Notes under the pieces: generated by a model
The model's database searches: none
Seen by the model: the letters and a program-made list of their open reading frames with translations, nothing else
Told to the model about the DNA's origin: nothing
Part shown: positions 7,623 to 16,146 of the stretch, piece after piece
How positions within the stretch are numbered: position 1 is the stretch's first letter
How the letters are laid out: every line of letters begins with the position of its first letter
Source of the DNA: Armatimonadota bacterium
GTDB lineage: Bacteria > Armatimonadota > JAAZEB01
Assembly: GCA_012512505.1 (NCBI GenBank)
Contig: JAAZEB010000051.1
Location: 1 to 45,403, forward strand
Length of the DNA stretch: 45,403 nucleotides
Direction: 5' to 3'
Made by a program: the position numbers and the translations under genes

Positions 7623-8648
7623 CTACGACAGGACGCGGGCCGCGTAGACCTCGCGGTAGTCGTTCAGCATCCGCTTCAGCAGCGCCGGCACATCGAGGCC
7701 ATAGGGGCAGCGCGACCGGCACTCGCCGCACTCGCGGCATCGCTCGATGCGCTCCATCTGCTCGCGCCACTCCTCGGTCAGGAACTGCTCGGCGGGCATG
7801 CGCCGCAGGCAAAGGCCCATGCGCGCTGCCATCGGGATCGGGATCTCCTCCGGGCAGGGCAGGCAGTAGCCACAAGCCCGGCAAAAGCTGCCCGACAGCG
7901 CCGCCTTATCCGCCTCGATCTGGGCGCGCGTCGCCGCGTCCAGCACCGGCGGGTGGGCATCAAGCGCCAGGATCTCCTCCAACTCCTCCATCCGCTGGAT
8001 GCCCCAGATCGGCACCACGTTTTCGAACTGATGGAGGAAGGCAAAGGCGGTGCGCGCGTTCGTCAGCAGCCCGCCGGAAAGCGGCTTCATCGCGATCAGG
8101 CCGACGTCGTGCGCCCGGCAGTGGCCGATCAGCGCCAGGTCCTCCATCGTCGAGATAGCGCACAAGGGAAACTGCAGCGTATCGAAGAGGCCGCTCGCCA
8201 CTGCCTGCCAGGCACGCTCGCGGCTGTGGTTGGTGTAGCCGATGAAGCGCACTAGCCCCCGCTCGCGCGCCTCCAAAAGGCCGGCATAGGCCGAGTGCCG
8301 GTCATTGGGGTCCGGCACCGTCGCCGGGTTGTGAAGCTGCAGCAGGTCCACGTAGTCGGTGCGCAGGGCGCGCAGGCTGGTGTGGAGGTCGGCCAGCAAA
8401 CCCTCGCGGGTGGTGGCGCCGCTCTTGGTGGCGATCACCACCTGGTCGCGCACGTCGGCCAGGGCGCTGCCGATCTTCTCCTCGCTGTCGGTGTAGGCTC
8501 TGGCCGTGTCATAGAAGGTGATCCCGGCCTCGTAGGCGCGGCGCAAGATGCGCGCTGCCTCCTCCCGCGTCACGCGCTGCAGCGGCAGCACCCCGAACGC
8601 GGTTCGGGTGACCTCCAGCCCCGTTCGCCCCAGACGTGTTTTCTCCAT
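7623..8648 (-). CDS. Aldo/keto reductase with C-terminal 4Fe-4S domain
   Basis: A 341-residue NAD(P)H-type aldo/keto reductase. The AKR tetrad is present: Asp47 and Tyr52 (FYDTARAY), Lys75 (IATKSG) and His106 (LQLHNP). The C-terminal ~90 residues add two ferredoxin-like clusters, CRACGYCLPC (Cys256, 259, 262, 265) and CRECGECRSRCP (Cys304, 307, 310, 314), typical of the predicted Fe-S oxidoreductase branch of the family. It should act in the cytoplasm on a carbonyl or alcohol; the extra clusters suggest electron transfer to a partner. ATG at 8648 has GGAGAGG about six bases upstream; the TTG at 8663 is not needed. The sulfatase gene ends 33 nt upstream, so the pair is likely one operon. Confidence 0.9.
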   Translation of the reverse strand: MEKTRLGRTGLEVTRTAFGVLPLQRVTREEAARILRRAYEAGITFYDTARAYTDSEEKIGSALADVRDQVVIATKSGATTREGLLADLHTSLRALRTDYVDLLQLHNPATVPDPNDRHSAYAGLLEARERGLVRFIGYTNHSRERAWQAVASGLFDTLQFPLCAISTMEDLALIGHCRAHDVGLIAMKPLSGGLLTNARTAFAFLHQFENVVPIWGIQRMEELEEILALDAHPPVLDAATRAQIEADKAALSGSFCRACGYCLPCPEEIPIPMAARMGLCLRRMPAEQFLTEEWREQMERIERCRECGECRSRCPYGLDVPALLKRMLNDYREVYAARVLS

Positions 8649-8681
8649 GCGTGTCCTCTCCAAACAGGCCAGAGTGAGCTA

Positions 8682-10151
8682 TCACTCCGTCACTTCACCG
8701 AGCGCGTCGCCGGGCCCCCAGGGGCAAAGCGCGACGGTGGCGTAGGGGTTCATCGCCGTGTCCTCCTCGCGGCAGGCGAAGCGCCACAGGCGACGCACCA
8801 TCTCGCGCTTGACCCCGTCGTAGCACGGGTCGCCGACAAGGTTGCGCAGCTCGTGGGGGTCCTCAGCCAGGTGGTACAACTCGTCGTCGTCAAAGCCGTT
8901 GTAGACGTAATGCCACTCGCGGGTGCGCACCGAACGCTGGGTGTAGTACAGCTCCACGCCGTTGCACTGAGTGTGGATCTCGTCCGGCCAATCGGCGGGC
9001 TGCTCCCCTCGCAGGAACGGCGCCAGGCTGCGGCCGGTGGGGCGCTGCGGGATGGTGGCGCCACCCAACTCCACGAACGTCGGCGCCAGGTCGGCCAGGG
9101 AGACCAGCGCCTCCACCTGCCGGCCGGGGTGGGCAATCCCGTTCGGCCAGCGCATCACGCACGGCACGTGGTAGGCGCCACGGTAGCAGGGGATCCCCTT
9201 CAGGAAAAGACCGTGGTCGCCCAGATAGTCGCCGTGGTCGGCCACGTAGAGAACCAGCGTGTCCTCCGCCTGGCCGGTAGCGTCCAGCGCCTGCAGCACC
9301 TCGCCGAACAGCGCGTCGAGGTAGGTGCAGTAGGCCCAGAAGTGGCGGATCGCATCGCGCACCTCGCGCTCGGAGAGCTGGCTCCAGTACTGCCGGCGCA
9401 GGCGCTGCACCACCCGCGGCTTGTCCGCGAGGTCGTCGGCGAAACTAGGCGGCAGGGGCACCTCCTCCAGGCGGTACTGCTCCACGTAGCGCCGGGGCAC
9501 GTTGTAAGGGTCGTGCGGGCCAACAAGGCCCACGTAAAGGCACCACGGCTCGCCGCCCTGGGCCAGCGCCGGCAGCGCCTCCACGGCACGGGCGACGACG
9601 CGCTCGTCGTGGCCGGCCGGGGCGTCGTCCGGCAGGGTGCGGTAGAGCCGGTAGTCGCCCCAGCCCGGGCGCCGCACCTGTCCGGGGGCACGCTCGCCCG
9701 TCTCCTTCGGCTCGCGGAAACGCCGCCACTGCTCCCAGTCAACTCCGTGGTGGTCGCCCTTCGCCGAGGTGACGATCAGCTCTTCCCAGCCGTAGTCGGC
9801 CGGGCGCTGTTCAATGCTGACGTGCCACTTGCCGTCGAAGGCCAGGCGATAGCCAGCCGCCCGCAGCTCCTGGGAGAAGAGGCGCACGCCCTCGCGAGGA
9901 CCAGCGCTCAACGCCTGCGCGTTGCAGATGTTGTTCCACACGCCGTGGCGGCTGGGGTAGAGCCCGGTGAAGAAGGTAGCCCGCGAGGGGCAGCAGTGCG
10001 GCGCGGGGCAATACGCCTCGGTGAAGGAGACCCCCTCCCGCGCCAGCCGGTCCACGTTCGGCGTCTGGCAAGGGTGCGCCGGCAGAACCGTGTCGCCCCG
10101 TTGATGGTCGGTCATGAAGAGGAGGAGGTTTGGTCGTTTCGCCATTGGCAT
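8682..10151 (-). CDS. Arylsulfatase-family sulfatase (Cys-type)
   Basis: A 489-residue sulfatase. The signature CCPSRATFFTG puts the residue to be converted to formylglycine at Cys53 (C-x-P-S-R). The N-terminal metal motif TDHQRGD (Asp15) and the later ADHGDYLGDHG supply further calcium or active-site residues. These enzymes cleave sulfate esters from carbohydrates or phenols. There is no signal peptide: the protein starts MPMAKRPNLLLF and goes directly into the first strand, so a cytoplasmic location is implied. No formylglycine-generating enzyme or anSME maturase is in the window. It is divergent from uvrC and followed after 33 nt by the Fe-S aldo/keto reductase. The second Met (10145) is an equally possible start. 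Confidence 0.92.
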   Translation of the reverse strand: MPMAKRPNLLLFMTDHQRGDTVLPAHPCQTPNVDRLAREGVSFTEAYCPAPHCCPSRATFFTGLYPSRHGVWNNICNAQALSAGPREGVRLFSQELRAAGYRLAFDGKWHVSIEQRPADYGWEELIVTSAKGDHHGVDWEQWRRFREPKETGERAPGQVRRPGWGDYRLYRTLPDDAPAGHDERVVARAVEALPALAQGGEPWCLYVGLVGPHDPYNVPRRYVEQYRLEEVPLPPSFADDLADKPRVVQRLRRQYWSQLSEREVRDAIRHFWAYCTYLDALFGEVLQALDATGQAEDTLVLYVADHGDYLGDHGLFLKGIPCYRGAYHVPCVMRWPNGIAHPGRQVEALVSLADLAPTFVELGGATIPQRPTGRSLAPFLRGEQPADWPDEIHTQCNGVELYYTQRSVRTREWHYVYNGFDDDELYHLAEDPHELRNLVGDPCYDGVKREMVRRLWRFACREEDTAMNPYATVALCPWGPGDALGEVTE

Positions 10152-10242
10152 CCATCCATTCCGTGGTGCGGTGCCACCGCGTCCCTATGCAGTTCGGGAT
10201 TCGCCGCGCCGGCCCTGCTGCCGCCTGCCCGCAAACGCTCGT

Positions 10243-10272
10243 TTGACAATGCATGGGCCCCTTTGCTATCAT
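10243..10272 (+). promoter_or_regulatory. Sigma70-type promoter of uvrC
   Basis: TTGACA at 10243-10248 and TATCAT at 10267-10272 are separated by 18 nt. Transcription would start near 10279. The in-frame ATGs at 10253 and 10271 lie inside this promoter, so they cannot be used from this transcript. The element therefore fixes the uvrC start at 10298. Confidence 0.75.
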
Positions 10273-10297
10273 GGAGGTGTTCGGAGAAAACGCCAAG

Positions 10298-12190
10298 ATG
10301 ACGCTGCAGGAGAAACTCGCGACGCTGCCCGACCGGCCCGGCACCTATCTGATGAAGAACGCCGGCGGCCACGTCATCTACGTGGGCAAGGCAGTCTCGC
10401 TGAGGAACCGGGTGCGCTCGTACTTCCACGCCTCGGCCGACCACACGCCGAAGACCCGCCGCCTGGTGTCGGAGATCGCCGACATCGAGTGGATCCTCAC
10501 CGACACCGAGCTCGAAGCACTGATCCTTGAGTGCAACCTGATCAAGAAGCTGCGGCCGCGCTTCAACGTGCGCCTGCGTGACGACAAGCACTACCCCTAC
10601 CTCTGCGTCACCCTCAACGAGTCGTTTCCGCGCCTCACCCTTGTCCGCTCGGCGAAGAAGGACGGCAACCGCTATTTCGGCCCTTACACCAACGCGCGCG
10701 CCGTGCGCCACAGCATCGCGCTGCTCAGCCGCATCTTCCGCCTGCGCCCCTGCAGCTACCAGATCACCGGCAACGAGCCGGAGAAGCTGTGCCTCTACTA
10801 CCACATCAAGGAGTGCAGCGGGCCCTGCGCCGCCCGGATCGACCAGGAGGAGTACCGCAAGACGGTCGAGCAGGCCTGCCTGTTCCTGGAGGGCCACCAG
10901 GATGCCCTCCTCAAACGCCTCAAGCGCGAGATGGAAGCCGCCGCGGAGCGCCTCAACTTCGAGCGCGCCGCCCGCCTGCGCGACCAGATCCACGCCCTGG
11001 AGACGATCCTGGAGCGCCAGAAGGTCCTCTCCGCCGCGATGGTCGACCAGGACGTGGTCGCCCTGGTGAGCGACGACGGCAACGCCTGCGCCCAGCTCTT
11101 CTTCATTCGCAACGGCAAGCTGGTGGGGCAGGAGCACTTCTACCTGGAGGGCACCACCGACGAGGCGATGAGCCAGGCGCTGGGGCAGTTCCTGGCGCAG
11201 TACTACCAGGACGCGCCCTACGTGCCGCCGGAGATCCTGGTGGAGCGTGACATTGCCGAGCACGACATCATCGAAGCGTTCCTGCGCCAGAAGCGGGGCC
11301 GCAAGGTCCACGTGGGTGCACCCTCGCGCGGCGAGAAGAAGCGCCTGGTGGAGATGGCCGCCACCAACGCCCTGGAGGCGCTGCGCCAACTGCGGCTGAA
11401 GCTGGATACCGACAAGGAGCTAACCCAGGAATCGCTGGTGGCGCTGAAGGAGGCGCTGGGCCTGGAGAAGCTGCCGCTGCGGATCGAAGCCTACGACATC
11501 TCACATATCCAGGGTGCCGAGACGGTGGGGGCGATGGTCGTGCTCTACGCCGGCGCCCCCCGCAAGTCGGACTACCGCCGCTTCCGGATCAAGAGCCTCG
11601 GCCCTTCCCCGGACGACTTCGCCGCGATGAAGGAGGTCATCTCCCGCCGCCTGGCCCGGGGCATCCAGGGTGATGCCAAGTTCCGCGAAATGCCCGATCT
11701 GCTGCTGATCGACGGCGGCCAGGGGCAGCTCAACGCCGCCCTGGAAGCACTGCGGGAGGCCGGGATCGACCTGCCCGCGGTCGGCCTCGCCAAGCAGTTT
11801 GAAGAGATCTACCGCCCCGGCGAGAGCCTGCCCCTGGTGCTGCCGCGCCACTCGAAGGCGCTGCACGTGCTGCAGCGCGTGCGCGACGAGGCCCACCGCT
11901 TCGCGGTCAGCTATCACCGCCACCTCCGCTCCAAACGGGTAGTCGGCTCGGTGCTTGATGGCGCGCCCGGGATCGGCCCGAAGCGCAAGCGCGAGCTGCT
12001 GAAGCACTTCGGCTCGGTGGAGCGCATTCGCCAGGCCGGGCTGGAGGATCTGGCCGCCTGCCCCGGCATGAATCGGCACGCCGCGGAATCTCTCTTCCAC
12101 TACCTGGCGGAGGGAGAAGCCTCGCCCGCCACACCCTCACTCCTTTCCGTCTCCTCCGCCTCCTCTGGCACGGAATCTGCCGGGCGGTAG
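10298..12190 (+). CDS. uvrC: Excinuclease ABC subunit C
   Basis: A 630-residue UvrC, the nuclease that makes both incisions around UvrB-bound DNA damage in nucleotide excision repair. Domains in order: GIY-YIG nuclease (RPGTYLM ... VIYVGKA, about 10-95); a cysteine-rich region with RPCSY, KLCLYY and KECSGPC, matching the four cysteines reported to bind a 4Fe-4S cluster in UvrC; a UVR motif (FERAARLRDQI) that binds UvrB; the RNase H-like endonuclease with the Asp of YDISHIQG; and tandem helix-hairpin-helix motifs at the end (GIGPKRKRELLKHFGS). The length is normal. ATG 10298 has GGAG 11 bases upstream and lies about 20 nt downstream of the promoter. It stands alone, unlinked to uvrA or uvrB here. 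Confidence 0.97.
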   Translation: MTLQEKLATLPDRPGTYLMKNAGGHVIYVGKAVSLRNRVRSYFHASADHTPKTRRLVSEIADIEWILTDTELEALILECNLIKKLRPRFNVRLRDDKHYPYLCVTLNESFPRLTLVRSAKKDGNRYFGPYTNARAVRHSIALLSRIFRLRPCSYQITGNEPEKLCLYYHIKECSGPCAARIDQEEYRKTVEQACLFLEGHQDALLKRLKREMEAAAERLNFERAARLRDQIHALETILERQKVLSAAMVDQDVVALVSDDGNACAQLFFIRNGKLVGQEHFYLEGTTDEAMSQALGQFLAQYYQDAPYVPPEILVERDIAEHDIIEAFLRQKRGRKVHVGAPSRGEKKRLVEMAATNALEALRQLRLKLDTDKELTQESLVALKEALGLEKLPLRIEAYDISHIQGAETVGAMVVLYAGAPRKSDYRRFRIKSLGPSPDDFAAMKEVISRRLARGIQGDAKFREMPDLLLIDGGQGQLNAALEALREAGIDLPAVGLAKQFEEIYRPGESLPLVLPRHSKALHVLQRVRDEAHRFAVSYHRHLRSKRVVGSVLDGAPGIGPKRKRELLKHFGSVERIRQAGLEDLAACPGMNRHAAESLFHYLAEGEASPATPSLLSVSSASSGTESAGR

Positions 12191-12194
12191 CACA

Positions 12195-12234
12195 CCCACC
12201 GGCGCCGGTGGGGCTCTCCGCGAACTCGCGGAGA
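12195..12234 (+). terminator. Tandem hairpins after uvrC
   Basis: CCCACCGGCGCCGGTGGG (12195-12212) is an 18-bp perfect palindrome starting five bases after the uvrC stop. A second hairpin follows at once: 12215-12222 pairs with 12227-12234 (8 bp, AACT loop). There is no T-run. The remaining sequence to 12482 shows no further signal. Confidence 0.5.
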
Positions 12235-12482
12235 CGAAGCACCGTGTCACCCGTCGGCAGGGCAGCGCCGGGGAAACGACCCGGTGTTCTGCCTCCGGTC
12301 CCGAAGCGTTCGCCCAACACCGCCCCGGTTCCGCGCCCGCTGGGAGCGCCGGCGTCCCGCCGGCCACGGCTCAAGGCGCTCTGGCGATCACTGGCTCGGC
12401 GGCGCCGGCCGGCGGCCGGAACGCGATCCCGCTTCTGGAACGCATCCCGTCGGGGGGACCACGGAGAGGAGAAGCCCAAGCG

Positions 12483-13832
12483 ATGCACGGCAAGTCAGGA
12501 TCCCGCGACAACGCCCGAACTGAGAGCCTGGTCACGGCCGCCCGCGGCCCCACTCCCGTCGCCGCCGGCGAGACGGATCAGCAGCTTTTGGAACGGGTCG
12601 AGCAGGAATCGCCCCAGCCGGGCGGCCGCCGGGCGCCAGAGCCAGGGGGGCGCTATGCCCCGCCGGAGCTTGGTTGCAGCCTGGATCGCGACGAAGTCCT
12701 CCGAACGGTGGCCGAGACGATGGTAGAGACGCTGCCCGCGCCTGTCTGCCTGGTCATCCTGTTTGGTGATGATGAGGCGCCGACGTTCCAGGTGCAGGCC
12801 GCCTACGCCCCCGGCATCCACGCGATGGAAGCGGCGACCAGCCTGACGCCGCACAGCCTGGTGGGCCGCGCCATCGCGTCTGGCCGGGCGGCATGGACGG
12901 AGGATGGCGCCGAGCCGCCGCGTCTGGTGCCGCGCGACGCCGGGGCGCGGCTGCCGATCCGTTCCGGCATCGCGGCACCCCTGTCGGTCGACGGCGAGGT
13001 GACCGGGGCCTTGGTGGCCTACCACTCGACGCCGCGAGCCTACGGCCCGCGCGAGGCGGAGCTGCTGGCGACGCTGGCGGCCCGGGCCGGTGCCGCCTTG
13101 CGCAACTGCGCGCTCTACGAGCGCCAGCGGGAGATCGCCGATACCCTCCAGCGTTCCTTCGCCCCCAGCCTCCCGGGCACCATCGCCGGCGTCGAGGTGG
13201 GGCACACCTGCCTGCCGCACGCCGGACAGGCCGGCGGTGACTTCTATGACCTCGCTCCCCTTCCCGATGGCCGGCTGGCCATCCTGGTGGGCGACGTGTC
13301 CGGCAGTGGCGTGCGGGCCGCCGTCCATACCGCCATGGGGAAGTACATGGCCCGCGCGTTCGCGTTCGAGGCCCACCCGCCAGGCGTGGTTCTGCGCCAG
13401 TTGAACGACGCCATGTGTGCCCACGGCACGGGAGATTGCTTCCTGACGCTGTTCGCCGGCGAGCTGCACCCCGGCGGGCGCCTCCGCTACGCCAACGGCG
13501 CCCACCCCTCCCCGATCCTGCGCCGGGCGCGGGGCAGCCTCTCCCTGCTGGGCACCACCGGCACGGTGGTGGGCCTCTTGCCCGAGCAGCAGTACACGGA
13601 GCGTCAGGTCCAACTGGAACCGGGCGACACGCTGCTGCTCTACACCGATGGCGTCATTGAGGCCGCGCGGCGGGGCGAGCTGTTCGGGCCGGCGCGGCTG
13701 CAGGCGGTTCTGCGCCAGTGGAACGGCGGCCACCCCCAGGAGTTGGTGGACCACCTCCTGGATGCCGTGCGCCGGTTCACCGGGGGGCACCTCGCCGACG
13801 ACGCCGCGGCGCTGGCATTGCGCTTTGGGTAG
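12483..13832 (+). CDS. GAF-domain PP2C/SpoIIE-type serine phosphatase (RsbU-like)
   Basis: A 449-residue signalling phosphatase. An unstructured N-terminus (1-60) leads to a GAF sensor domain (about 66-210), then a short helix LYERQREIADTLQRSF and a SpoIIE/PPM phosphatase domain (about 225-448). The metal-binding acidic motifs are visible: GGDFYDL, LVGDVSGSG, LYTDGVIEA and DDAAALAL. Proteins of this type dephosphorylate an anti-sigma-factor antagonist (STAS domain) in partner-switching control of sigma factors. No STAS protein, anti-sigma kinase or sigma factor is in the window, so the target is elsewhere. ATG 12483 follows GGAGAGGAG by 12 bases. It converges on hpnE with an 8-nt gap. No membrane segment is seen, so it is probably cytosolic. 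Confidence 0.9.
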   Translation: MHGKSGSRDNARTESLVTAARGPTPVAAGETDQQLLERVEQESPQPGGRRAPEPGGRYAPPELGCSLDRDEVLRTVAETMVETLPAPVCLVILFGDDEAPTFQVQAAYAPGIHAMEAATSLTPHSLVGRAIASGRAAWTEDGAEPPRLVPRDAGARLPIRSGIAAPLSVDGEVTGALVAYHSTPRAYGPREAELLATLAARAGAALRNCALYERQREIADTLQRSFAPSLPGTIAGVEVGHTCLPHAGQAGGDFYDLAPLPDGRLAILVGDVSGSGVRAAVHTAMGKYMARAFAFEAHPPGVVLRQLNDAMCAHGTGDCFLTLFAGELHPGGRLRYANGAHPSPILRRARGSLSLLGTTGTVVGLLPEQQYTERQVQLEPGDTLLLYTDGVIEAARRGELFGPARLQAVLRQWNGGHPQELVDHLLDAVRRFTGGHLADDAAALALRFG

Positions 13833-13840
13833 CCCCGGCG

Positions 13841-15238
13841 CTACCAACCGCCGAGGAGACGAGCCAGAGGTGCCGGCGGCGGCTCCGACGGGGCCAGGCG
13901 CCGGGGGCAGCCAGCCGCTTTGAGGATCGCTTCGGCGGCCCGGGTGCCGCTGCGTACGGCGCTCTCCATGGTGGCCGGCCAGCCGGTGCGCGTCCAATCT
14001 CCCGCCAGGAAGAGTCCTGGCAACGGTGTCTCCGCCAGGGGGCGGCAGCCGTCACAGCCGGGCGCCGGGGAGAAGGTGGCCGCCGGCGCGTGCAACACGG
14101 CCGAGCGCCGCAGGTGCGCCTCACGGGCAGCCGGGAAGGCCTCGCGGATCTCCGCCAGCGCCCGACCGAGCACCTCCGCGCGCGGGCGGCCAACGAGGCT
14201 GCACGACGCGCTGATCACCAGGCTGAGACGGGAACCCCCGTCCTGGACGAACACCCACTGCACGGTCCGGTCTACCAGCGCCGCGTGGTCGAGCGGTGTC
14301 ACCGGGCGGTCGAACCACAGGTGGAGGGCAGTGATCGGCGAGGGCCGCAGGTGGCGGGCAGCGGCAAACGGCTCGGCCGCGGCAAGCGCCGGAGGAAGCA
14401 GGTCCGGCAGCACGGCCGCCGGCACGGCGGCAATCACCCAATCGGCGCGGAGGGAAGTCCCATCTTCCAGGCGGACGCCGGTGGCGCGGTCTCCTTCCAC
14501 CAGCACCTGGCGGACAGGCGCTTTGAGGAGCACGCGCGCGCCACGACGGGCAAGGTAGTCGCGGCAAGGTGGCCCGTGCAGCACCGACAGCGGCACGGTG
14601 GGGATCCCGACCTGGTAGGCAGCATGGTGGCGCAGGAAGCCGTCGCGGAAGACGAGGAAGGCATAACGGGTCGAGACGCGCTCCGGCTCCTCGTTGAGGG
14701 CGCTCACCACCAGCGGGCGCCAGAACGCCTCGATGGCCCGCGGCGTTTGGCGCTGCCGGGCGAGCCACGCGGCGAACGGGGCATCGGCCGCCTCGGGGCC
14801 GCGCAGCATTGCCACCAGGGCACGGGCAACGCCGCGCTTGTCGGCAGCGCCCAGGAAGGGCAGGCGCGCAAAGGCGGGCAGCAGGTGCAGCGGCGCTGGC
14901 AGCCGGCCGGCACCCAACCAGGAGAGGCGGCCCTGGCGGTCGAGGAACCCCACTCGGGACAGGAAGCGGACGCGATCGGTGATGCCGAGGCGTCGGTAGA
15001 AGTCGAGGAGGTGGGTGCAGCAGCGCAGGAGGACGTGCGGGCAGAGATCCACCGGCTCCTCGATCCCCCGGAGCAGCAGCGAGGAGGCACGCCCGCCCAG
15101 GAGGCGCCGGCACTCGCAAAGGGTCACCGCGAAGCCGCTGTCGGCCAGGGCACAGGCGGCAGAGAGGCCGGCCAGACCGCCACCGATAATGACTACGGAG
15201 CGGATGGCGGCTCTCCCCCACGGTCGCGATAGCGCCAC
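13841..15238 (-). CDS. hpnE: Hydroxysqualene dehydroxylase (squalene-associated FAD-dependent oxidoreductase)
   Basis: A 465-residue FAD enzyme. It opens with a Rossmann dinucleotide fold (VVIIGGGLAGLSAACALADS, residues 15-34) and the amine-oxidase/phytoene-desaturase motif LLGGRA. The C-terminal FAD motif LFLAGDWTRTGWPATMESAV is also present. In the three-enzyme bacterial route HpnE reduces hydroxysqualene to squalene. The start must be GTG at 15238, because no later in-frame start precedes the FAD fold and a TAG lies three codons upstream. The gene therefore overlaps hpnD by 46 nt, which suggests translational coupling. It is the last gene of the hpn operon and converges on the phosphatase gene. 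Confidence 0.93.
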   Translation of the reverse strand: MALSRPWGRAAIRSVVIIGGGLAGLSAACALADSGFAVTLCECRRLLGGRASSLLLRGIEEPVDLCPHVLLRCCTHLLDFYRRLGITDRVRFLSRVGFLDRQGRLSWLGAGRLPAPLHLLPAFARLPFLGAADKRGVARALVAMLRGPEAADAPFAAWLARQRQTPRAIEAFWRPLVVSALNEEPERVSTRYAFLVFRDGFLRHHAAYQVGIPTVPLSVLHGPPCRDYLARRGARVLLKAPVRQVLVEGDRATGVRLEDGTSLRADWVIAAVPAAVLPDLLPPALAAAEPFAAARHLRPSPITALHLWFDRPVTPLDHAALVDRTVQWVFVQDGGSRLSLVISASCSLVGRPRAEVLGRALAEIREAFPAAREAHLRRSAVLHAPAATFSPAPGCDGCRPLAETPLPGLFLAGDWTRTGWPATMESAVRSGTRAAEAILKAAGCPRRLAPSEPPPAPLARLLGGW

Positions 15239-16086
15239 CAGGCCCTAAGGGCGATTGCCAGCTTGCGGCCGGTGGACAGGCGAGCGCGACTGCCTTGCAC
15301 CGGAAAGCGGGCGCGCTCCAGGTGGTCGAGAAGGCCCTCGTAGATGCCAGCCATGGCGGCCAGGCAGGGACGACTGTCCGGCGAGATGAGTGAGAGGAGG
15401 CCCCGGGCCTGGTGGTAGTAGTCGCGCGCGCGCGCCGCCTCAAAGCGCATCAGTGCCAGCCGGCGCTCGTTGTGCCGGCCGTCAAGGAGGTCGGCCTCGC
15501 TGCAGCCGAAGCGCTCCAGGTCTTCCTGGGGCAGGTAGACGCGGCCGCGGTCGGCGTCCTCGCGCACGTCGCGCAGGATATTAGTGAGCTGGAAGGCGAT
15601 GCCGCAGGCCTCGGCCTGGCGGCAGGCGGCCTCTCCCTGGAAGCCCCAGACATGGATGCACACCAAGCCCACCGCGGAGGCCACCCGGTAGCAGTACTCG
15701 CGCAGCGCCGCGAAAGTAGGGTAGCGGGTGGTGCGCAGGTCCATCTCTGCCCCATCGATCACCGCGTGCAGGTACTCGCCGGGGATGCGGTAGCGGGTCA
15801 CAGCATCGTGGAAGGCGGGAAGCACCGGGGCGGCGGTGGTAATCCCTTGCAGGGCATCTTCCAGGTGGCGGCGGAGGATCCACAGCCCCTCGGCGCGGCG
15901 CTCCAGGGGCGCCTCGTCGGCCAAATCGTCACAGCCGCGCATGAAGGTGTAGATGGCGTAGAGGGCACGGCGCTTCTCGGGCGGCAGCAGGCGCAGGCCA
16001 TAGTGGAAGTTGCGCGCGCGGGTGCGCGTCACGTACGCGCAGTAACGGTACGAGTCTTCCAATAGCAGCGCGGTTGAGTTCAGCAT
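15193..16086 (-). CDS. hpnD: Presqualene diphosphate synthase
   Basis: A 297-residue trans-isoprenyl diphosphate synthase of the squalene/phytoene synthase fold. Both Mg-binding Asp motifs are present: DDLAD at residues 53-57 and DVREDADRGR from Asp173. In the HpnCDE pathway HpnD condenses two farnesyl diphosphates to presqualene diphosphate. Assignment as HpnD rather than HpnC rests on similarity of the N-terminus (YRYCAYVTRTRARNFHYGL) and on the gene order hpnC-hpnD-hpnE. ATG 16086 has no good ribosome site; it starts 60 nt after hpnC and may rely on readthrough coupling. Its 3' end overlaps hpnE. Confidence 0.93.
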   Translation of the reverse strand: MLNSTALLLEDSYRYCAYVTRTRARNFHYGLRLLPPEKRRALYAIYTFMRGCDDLADEAPLERRAEGLWILRRHLEDALQGITTAAPVLPAFHDAVTRYRIPGEYLHAVIDGAEMDLRTTRYPTFAALREYCYRVASAVGLVCIHVWGFQGEAACRQAEACGIAFQLTNILRDVREDADRGRVYLPQEDLERFGCSEADLLDGRHNERRLALMRFEAARARDYYHQARGLLSLISPDSRPCLAAMAGIYEGLLDHLERARFPVQGSRARLSTGRKLAIALRAWWRYRDRGGEPPSAP

Positions 16087-16146
16087 GATCGGCTGGCGGC
16101 TTGTCTCTCGGCGGGCGGCACGTCGGGCTGCCGCGCACCGCCGCCC

